DNA from: Treponema sp. UBA6367
GTDB taxonomy: Bacteria > Spirochaetota > Spirochaetia > Treponematales > Treponemataceae
Assembly (NCBI GenBank): GCA_002437725.1
Contig: DJRF01000013.1
Location: forward strand, 185,829 to 230,699
DNA length: 44,871 bases
Direction of reading: 5' to 3'
Shown here one piece after another: positions 42,201 to 44,871 of this stretch. Made by a program: the position numbers and the translations under genes. The notes below the pieces were generated by a model. The model did no database searches. It was given only the letters and a program-made list of their open reading frames with translations, and was not told the DNA's origin. The number at the start of each line of letters is the position of its first letter. Positions within the stretch are counted from its first letter, which is position 1.

Positions 42201-42247
42201 ATATGGTATTCCAAAATTCTATTGGAATTCGAATGAATGTGTTCTAA
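36239..42247 (+). CDS. Giant exported protein with Ig-like repeats and a C-terminal barrel-like domain
   Basis: A 2002-aa protein with a signal peptide (about 1-28, ending LPAHG). Most of it (about 60-1820) is built from Ig-like modules of about 90-110 residues with a recurring pattern: GxVxxxGxAxDxxGIxxVxY followed by SIDGGxTW and later AxDxAGN (for example near residues 195-235 and 1090-1140). The last about 180 residues (about 1822-2002) change to alternating aromatic strands (QGLYLDWHFWGASLFDIGAG) and end in Phe, as in outer-membrane barrels. It is probably anchored in the outer membrane with the Ig array projecting outward or across the periplasm. It leads a three-gene operon. Confidence 0.8.
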   Translation: MVANSKKSKILLALGLFLFVTTALPAHGKKDVDEKDVSNLQSWQESFDITGKKKGKYNIYVTASDLGGNKTTIGPYNIYVDPNSDLPVSGITNPHQGMRIVGNLNIVGTCIDDDAVDYVELILDDDEENPIRAEGKEFWSHYLVTTDLEEGPHKIKVTGVDINGLRGNSTELTWNLDRRQPVTTVTNTPMGTLVSGKVNLKGTVEDGNGIKSLSYSLDNGKTFLDAKLSKKGNQKDFSISVDTKKYNDGASVIWFKATDNSGSIGYYSFLYFIDNTKPDVAIIQPQEKESQFGKIGISGYAKDTMGISELLWQFGTETGKFELVPGNPYWGIEFDLAGTKEKSKKFTITAKDIAGNVVNVSRNILIDQELDKPIVQIADPVADSVIQMNDFVFIRGIATDIDGIASVKYRLDEGEWIEEQTKGVFCAKLADESSLSPGKHTVTVVATDRRGIVSNPFVRGFYAKGTVPEFVNAVISGGRNAGPFVNGVSVHPEEGASFQVTVNSSVGLSNVHTAVAGGKNVSIENDLIIKEGSTSAVVSIPLNTSIAVGIVKISISATDTAGRTVYYKALVDVENVSKVSLVEPAVLFDDSTVSENGLIINNQEFPASGYFVGGVAKSVELVPATPFAKAVLKGNSISLVPGKVQGISEPVVVRVTTDQGLSYDSKKIVFKYDESVPVLKMNGNSVIDGGSGKVDISGSVKFDVGLSSFYYRIFSSKAVVASNILSGMEGVVAGEKVDLGKSRSFSIPFDAQQLGYGIYIIEVTAESIGGKKASSAVMVKNLPNLPEVDEKGKPVSPKTPIIVWADGDDVYYAAAYQGELETAFGSFPRAQMKAELNPLSISVPYGEGKMVSSKYNATKVPALEAYISSVNGEQYVSGMPVQVAPGSYAVMQVYIDTDVSVGSVLFEVTGTSVPGGAEKQTGTVKAVKVEGAETRWLAEIPLSALPVRVNNVKVSIKAGSVSKELRGSVEIVRPLEDSIIDDERKIYTMESSDAFFDNATGNYVMNASSKFYMYANVAALKKAEIISGGDGLALETVGNCIVLSPTKDGFFNGVVVRATDSNGITYKSPAVNFLVDRGSPDLNISTPALHSWVKKSLKISGTAADPSGIKSVEYSIDGGATWKPMTLSGPKVGVTFSAVEDISAFEDGLISVDLRSYDVAGNVAYARTAAYKDVTPPEVSVIVPFEEAVVNGDNYIAFSVSDNGSFEKACYVAPPVKSEKKRIDLKDSNGILINGKYVSTHIGTAEQPIDDAMSFEFYDDAGNCTVVESWKFFIDTQSDLPIVEIHLPSDNEVITRDFTISGVVYDDDGACDIYYKIDKGEYAKLPEKSTSFAIDVPFSIMTDNEHVISVYAIDLNGVKGPVCERKFRVSTAEPKGAVTSPSIDKSVKGTITLKGVASDKNGIEKVLVSLDNGNSYNNAIGTEDWSYTVDSRAIPNGTNVVFIRIFDKYGIEGLYSSLINIDNQKPEMILDYPLDDSTTSGSLFFSGYAFDNVDITELFVQVRSLEGKEIPSKMKKIPFKLERIISNTLDVSSLANGTYNIELTALDKAGNATNVSRNITLDKNKPVANVSVLYPLNGEHKQGVFNIYGEAVSEKNIEKLSLYIDNKFAAETQLTSSGYFVFKVGPENISSGIHEYRVDAIVEGGSAVRSMVQTVEYNPVGPWVTIENFTYGDFAVNRPYIQGHAGYSLDEEELLRSKMKQATKEEKAVIAAKKVEKVEVSFDNGKTFAQVSAAEKWMYRVENQDIEPGYHFMLVRATMRNGETAIERVIIQIDNTAPEIRLISPGAGGRYNQELAFSGLSSDDVGLESVKIGLRKGDKASYEVPSFIQGLYLDWHFWGASLFDIGAGLTFFDDAVKLQVQWGQFTDAQRDAVNSFLGKEISPMRYGGDNILGIKILANVGQVPFSYFFGHDLEWLSAAFAVGANFSLFNQTNSGKPQILSALIGQVEFPRVHFANMKMFSTFSLYYEASLWFIPTDVAGNENVDIKNMVFQNSIGIRMNVF

Positions 42248-42272
42248 TAAAAGGTTGTTTAAGAGGTGTTGG

Positions 42273-43382
42273 ATGGTTAGAAAATCTTTCTTTATATCAA
42301 TTTTGTTTTCATTATTTTTGCTGACGGCAATGCCTCTGTATTCAGTTGATACTTATGTTATGCTAGTTTACAAACAGGTGGATGTAGCTTTTATTAATAA
42401 GTCTGAAGCAGAGTTGAACGAAGTGCTTGGCGAAAATCATGAAGATAATAATTACTATCTGATTGAAAATTATACAATGAAGAAAATTCGACGCTTAGTT
42501 GTTGAAAAAGATTACAATTTTGCTATGAAGGCAAATCTTATTGTAATAGATAACAACCTTGACAATGAAGAAGCTGTTGAACTTTATGCGACAATAGCAA
42601 ATGCTCTGGAACAACAGAAAGAACAAGAACGAATTCAAAAGGAAAAGGATGCTGCTGTTCTTGCAAAATATGAGGCAGAAAAACAAAAGCAAAAAGCCAT
42701 TGCGGAAAAAGACTTTAATGTTGTAAAAACAACTTCTGGAGAAGACGTTTTCCTAAAAGATAAAGTTGAAAAATATACTGCAACTTTTTGGGATTTTTAC
42801 TTTGGATTTGCTGACGTAGGATTCGTAAACGAAACCGCCGCCGGTTATAGTTCAATTAGATACGGCATTAGCGGAGACTTTAATTACGAGTACACATTTG
42901 ATAATCTTTTAATTGGTGGAGAAGTTGACGCGAGCATGTATATGCTTCCATTTACTAATAACGACGGAACAATCCTTTCTAATATAGATTTAGTTCCAAA
43001 AATTGGTTTTGGTAAATTAGGAAGATATTTAACTTTCAGAGCAGGTTTTAGCGCTATTCTTGATATTAAAGATAAGGAAAGCCAGTCATCTTTAAGCGAT
43101 TCTTTTTATACTCCAGTTTTTGGAGTTGGAGTTAATCACTTAAGTTTGGGAGCATCTACTTTTAGCGCTAGCGCAGATTACTATCTTGGAAGTTTAGCTG
43201 TTAAAGATATGCTATTTGCCGCAGGAATGAAGGCTGGATTTACTATTCCTGTTGCAGCAATGGAAAAAGTGCAGTTAAATTTCAATATCGGACTTAAAGA
43301 TACTATATTTGTAAAATCGGAAAGTATTGAAAATAAACTTGGTGTTGTTCTTGCTATAGGAGTTCAGAATGTTGCGAATTAA
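42273..43382 (+). CDS. Exported coiled-coil plus barrel-like protein
   Basis: A 369-aa protein with signal peptide (about 1-24, LTAMPLYS). A Glu/Lys/Gln-rich coiled coil follows (about 110-145, EQQKEQERIQKEKDAAVLAK). After about residue 165, alternating aromatic and polar strands (TFWDFYFGFADVGF and GISGDFNYEYTF) look like an outer-membrane barrel. It does not match a family I can name. ATG 42273 has AAGAGG before it; the in-frame ATG 42237 would overlap the upstream gene and lacks a signal peptide at its N-terminus. It overlaps the next gene by 14 bp. Confidence 0.75.
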   Translation: MVRKSFFISILFSLFLLTAMPLYSVDTYVMLVYKQVDVAFINKSEAELNEVLGENHEDNNYYLIENYTMKKIRRLVVEKDYNFAMKANLIVIDNNLDNEEAVELYATIANALEQQKEQERIQKEKDAAVLAKYEAEKQKQKAIAEKDFNVVKTTSGEDVFLKDKVEKYTATFWDFYFGFADVGFVNETAAGYSSIRYGISGDFNYEYTFDNLLIGGEVDASMYMLPFTNNDGTILSNIDLVPKIGFGKLGRYLTFRAGFSAILDIKDKESQSSLSDSFYTPVFGVGVNHLSLGASTFSASADYYLGSLAVKDMLFAAGMKAGFTIPVAAMEKVQLNFNIGLKDTIFVKSESIENKLGVVLAIGVQNVAN

Positions 43383-44766
43383 AAAAATTATAACAACTTT
43401 TTTTGTGGGATTATTGTTCGTTTCATTAGGAGTTTCGCAGAGTTCGGCTAATGCAGAGCTTGCTGAAAAATTTTTACTTCAAGCTAGTGACGCTTTTGAA
43501 AATGGCGATATTGAAACTGCGTACAAAAGAGTTAATCAGAGCATGACGCTTTGTATTGCGGGAGATGGGGTTATTCCTCCGAATATCATTATTACGGCAA
43601 GGCAAGTGTATAAGCAAAAACTTTTACGGTTGCAAAAAGCATTTGATGAAAAAACTTATATTGAAGTAAAAACAAATCTTGAAAAATTTCAGCCGGTGGT
43701 TAATTCAGAGATAACTAAGCTGCAACGCCAAATTGAAGCTGATGTCGTTGCAAAAGATAAGGCAGAAACTCAAAGGCAGACAAGAGAATTTGTTGACACC
43801 ATAAAAAATTCTCAGGAAGAATTAAAAGACAGCATTATAAAACAGGGAGAACAGCAAATTCAGCAGACTGAAAAACTTGGAACGCTTTTGCACGAGCAAA
43901 GTGAAAATACTAATAAAAAGTTTAATCAGATTTTAATTTTGGTCGTTGTTATTGTAGCAATCATCCTTCTTGTTGTGTTCCTTATTGTAATAGTTGTACG
44001 TGCGGCCGCAAAACAAAGCCGAATTCAGCAGGCGCAGTACGTAGAAGCTTTTAGGCTTCTTGCTGCAAACCAAAGCCAGACAAATCAGCTTATGATTGGC
44101 GGCATAACGGATATTTATGGTAACGGCGGACTAAAAGCCTTAAAATCTGCAGGAAGTTCTCGCTGGGGAATGGACGCTTTGCCAGAACCAGAAGAAACCG
44201 AAGAAGAAAAGGCAGAAATAAAGGAGCTTGCCGTAAAATGTGAAGATCTTGGGGCAAAGATTGACCAAATTACAAAGCGCAAAAACAATTCCAAAAATGT
44301 AAGCGAATTGGTTTATAAACTTGCTCTAAAACTCGGAATGAATCAGCGGGATGCAATGATTTATTTTTGTGCGGCAATGGTTTATGACGCAGGCTTTCTT
44401 GGAATAGATCCTGAAATCTTAAGTTCAGAATCGCTTACAGATGAGCAGCGAGCTCAAATAAACAATCACGTTTCTCTTGCGGAATCGCACTTGCAATTTG
44501 TGCCAAAAAGATATTGGGAAATTTTTGACAATGCGGCGCGTTTCCATCACGAAAATATGGATGGTTCTGGTTTGCCAAACGGATTAAAGGGCGACAAAAT
44601 TCCTGCAATTGCAAGAATTATTCGGGTAGCGGACAGTTTTGTTGCGCTTTCTAGCAAACGCTCTTACCGCGGGGGAACAGACAAGGACACCGCTGTTGAA
44701 AAAATGATGGAAATGTCAAATATCTATGATTCTGAGGTTATAGAAGCATTGAAAGACATTATCTAG
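43369..44766 (+). CDS. Transmembrane protein with degenerate HD-GYP domain
   Basis: A 465-aa protein with N-terminal signal sequence (about 1-27), a periplasmic helical region (about 28-187) with coiled coil, a membrane helix (188-210) and a cytoplasmic HD-GYP-like domain (about 310-465). In the domain the HD dyad is Tyr339-Asp340 (VYDAGFLGID instead of HDIGKIGI), GYP is Gly401-Leu-Pro403, and the second His-rich motif HHENMDGSG (393-401) is kept. With the first metal-binding His lost, catalysis of cyclic-di-GMP hydrolysis is unlikely and binding or signalling is more plausible. The stop codon TAG is contributed by a MITE copy. SD AGGAG upstream. Confidence 0.82.
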   Translation: MLRIKKIITTFFVGLLFVSLGVSQSSANAELAEKFLLQASDAFENGDIETAYKRVNQSMTLCIAGDGVIPPNIIITARQVYKQKLLRLQKAFDEKTYIEVKTNLEKFQPVVNSEITKLQRQIEADVVAKDKAETQRQTREFVDTIKNSQEELKDSIIKQGEQQIQQTEKLGTLLHEQSENTNKKFNQILILVVVIVAIILLVVFLIVIVVRAAAKQSRIQQAQYVEAFRLLAANQSQTNQLMIGGITDIYGNGGLKALKSAGSSRWGMDALPEPEETEEEKAEIKELAVKCEDLGAKIDQITKRKNNSKNVSELVYKLALKLGMNQRDAMIYFCAAMVYDAGFLGIDPEILSSESLTDEQRAQINNHVSLAESHLQFVPKRYWEIFDNAARFHHENMDGSGLPNGLKGDKIPAIARIIRVADSFVALSSKRSYRGGTDKDTAVEKMMEMSNIYDSEVIEALKDII

Positions 44767-44853
44767 CCCGAATGTCGAGTTTTCAGAAAAATAAACAGAA
44801 GCGTAAGCGAAGTTACAATTTGTGAAGACTTTGTGCGATTAGAACAATTAAGG
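44764..44853 (+). repeat. MITE-like element, copy F (left part)
   Basis: It begins TAGCCCGAATGTCGAG inside the stop codon of the HD-GYP gene and follows copy C through ACAATTTGTGAAGA and GTGCGAT to AATTAAGG. The match then stops abruptly at 44853. Confidence 0.85.
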
Positions 44854-44871
44854 GGATGTCCCAAAAGTATC
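44853..44871 (+). mobile_element. Possible insertion-sequence end inside MITE copy F
   Basis: Where other copies read GGTTGC, this one changes to GGGATGTCCCAAAAGTATC. GGGA-x-x-TCCC plus AAAAGT looks like an IS terminal repeat. The window ends here, so the family cannot be named. Confidence 0.35.

Overview
The window looks like chromosomal DNA of a host-associated or gut-type Treponema (spirochaete). This is inferred from low G+C by eye, the protein family mix (TIGR02757/DUF2400, a GSTCD-like methyltransferase, a Treponema-style lipoprotein signal, HD-GYP protein, pyruvate phosphate dikinase, Pfs-LuxS, a GH53 galactanase for plant pectin side chains) and a set of envelope proteins with beta-barrel-like C-termini. 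The genus is likely but not proven; no rRNA gene is present.

Layout. 1-8.0 kb (+): a YdcF-like DUF218 protein, an unknown membrane protein, a Nif3-like protein, LspA, Pfs/MtnN, LuxS, a duplicated DUF1538 membrane protein, a tandem PII-like protein and BirA. 8.0-10.5 kb (-): a YkgJ-type Cys-cluster protein, TrmN6, a secreted GH53 endo-galactanase and tRNA-Pro(CGG). 10.8-14.5 kb (+): a complete iron(III)-type ABC importer (lipoprotein, fused permease, ATPase). 14.6-16.8 kb (-): a TrmH/SpoU methyltransferase and an OmpA-family protein. 16.8-17.3 kb: GC-rich repeat and an ISAs1-type transposase relic, followed by a DUF4160/DUF2442 pair. 17.9-21.9 kb (-): pyruvate phosphate dikinase and a CmpB-like membrane protein.

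22.0-31.3 kb (+) holds a set resembling the core of an aryl-polyene (APE) pathway: acyltransferase, ACP, ApeI-like and ApeP-like dehydratases, thioesterase, ketoreductase and an APE-type ketosynthase. The ketosynthase is translationally coupled to a DUF1846 protein. Between ketoreductase and ketosynthase lies a 3-kb accessory patch: a secreted transglutaminase-like protein coupled to a truncated C39-peptidase exporter, an oppositely oriented Fic protein with an operator-like box cluster, a broken DUF4143-type ATPase tail and a GC-rich hairpin element. 31.3-35.9 kb: TIGR02757, methyltransferase, ParA, ParB and a sirtuin. 36.2-44.8 kb (+): a three-gene envelope operon, comprising a 2002-aa Ig-like-repeat protein with a C-terminal barrel-like domain, a coiled-coil plus barrel protein, and a transmembrane protein with a degenerate HD-GYP domain.

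The most striking non-gene signal is a dispersed inverted-repeat element of about 205 bp (full copies 2970-3174 and 20814-21018, plus partial, deleted or diverged copies). It has long terminal inverted repeats and TA dinucleotides at both ends, as expected for a Tc1/mariner-IS630-type MITE. Three copies begin exactly inside the stop codon of a neighbouring gene and supply its TAG. Both window edges cut through copies of it.
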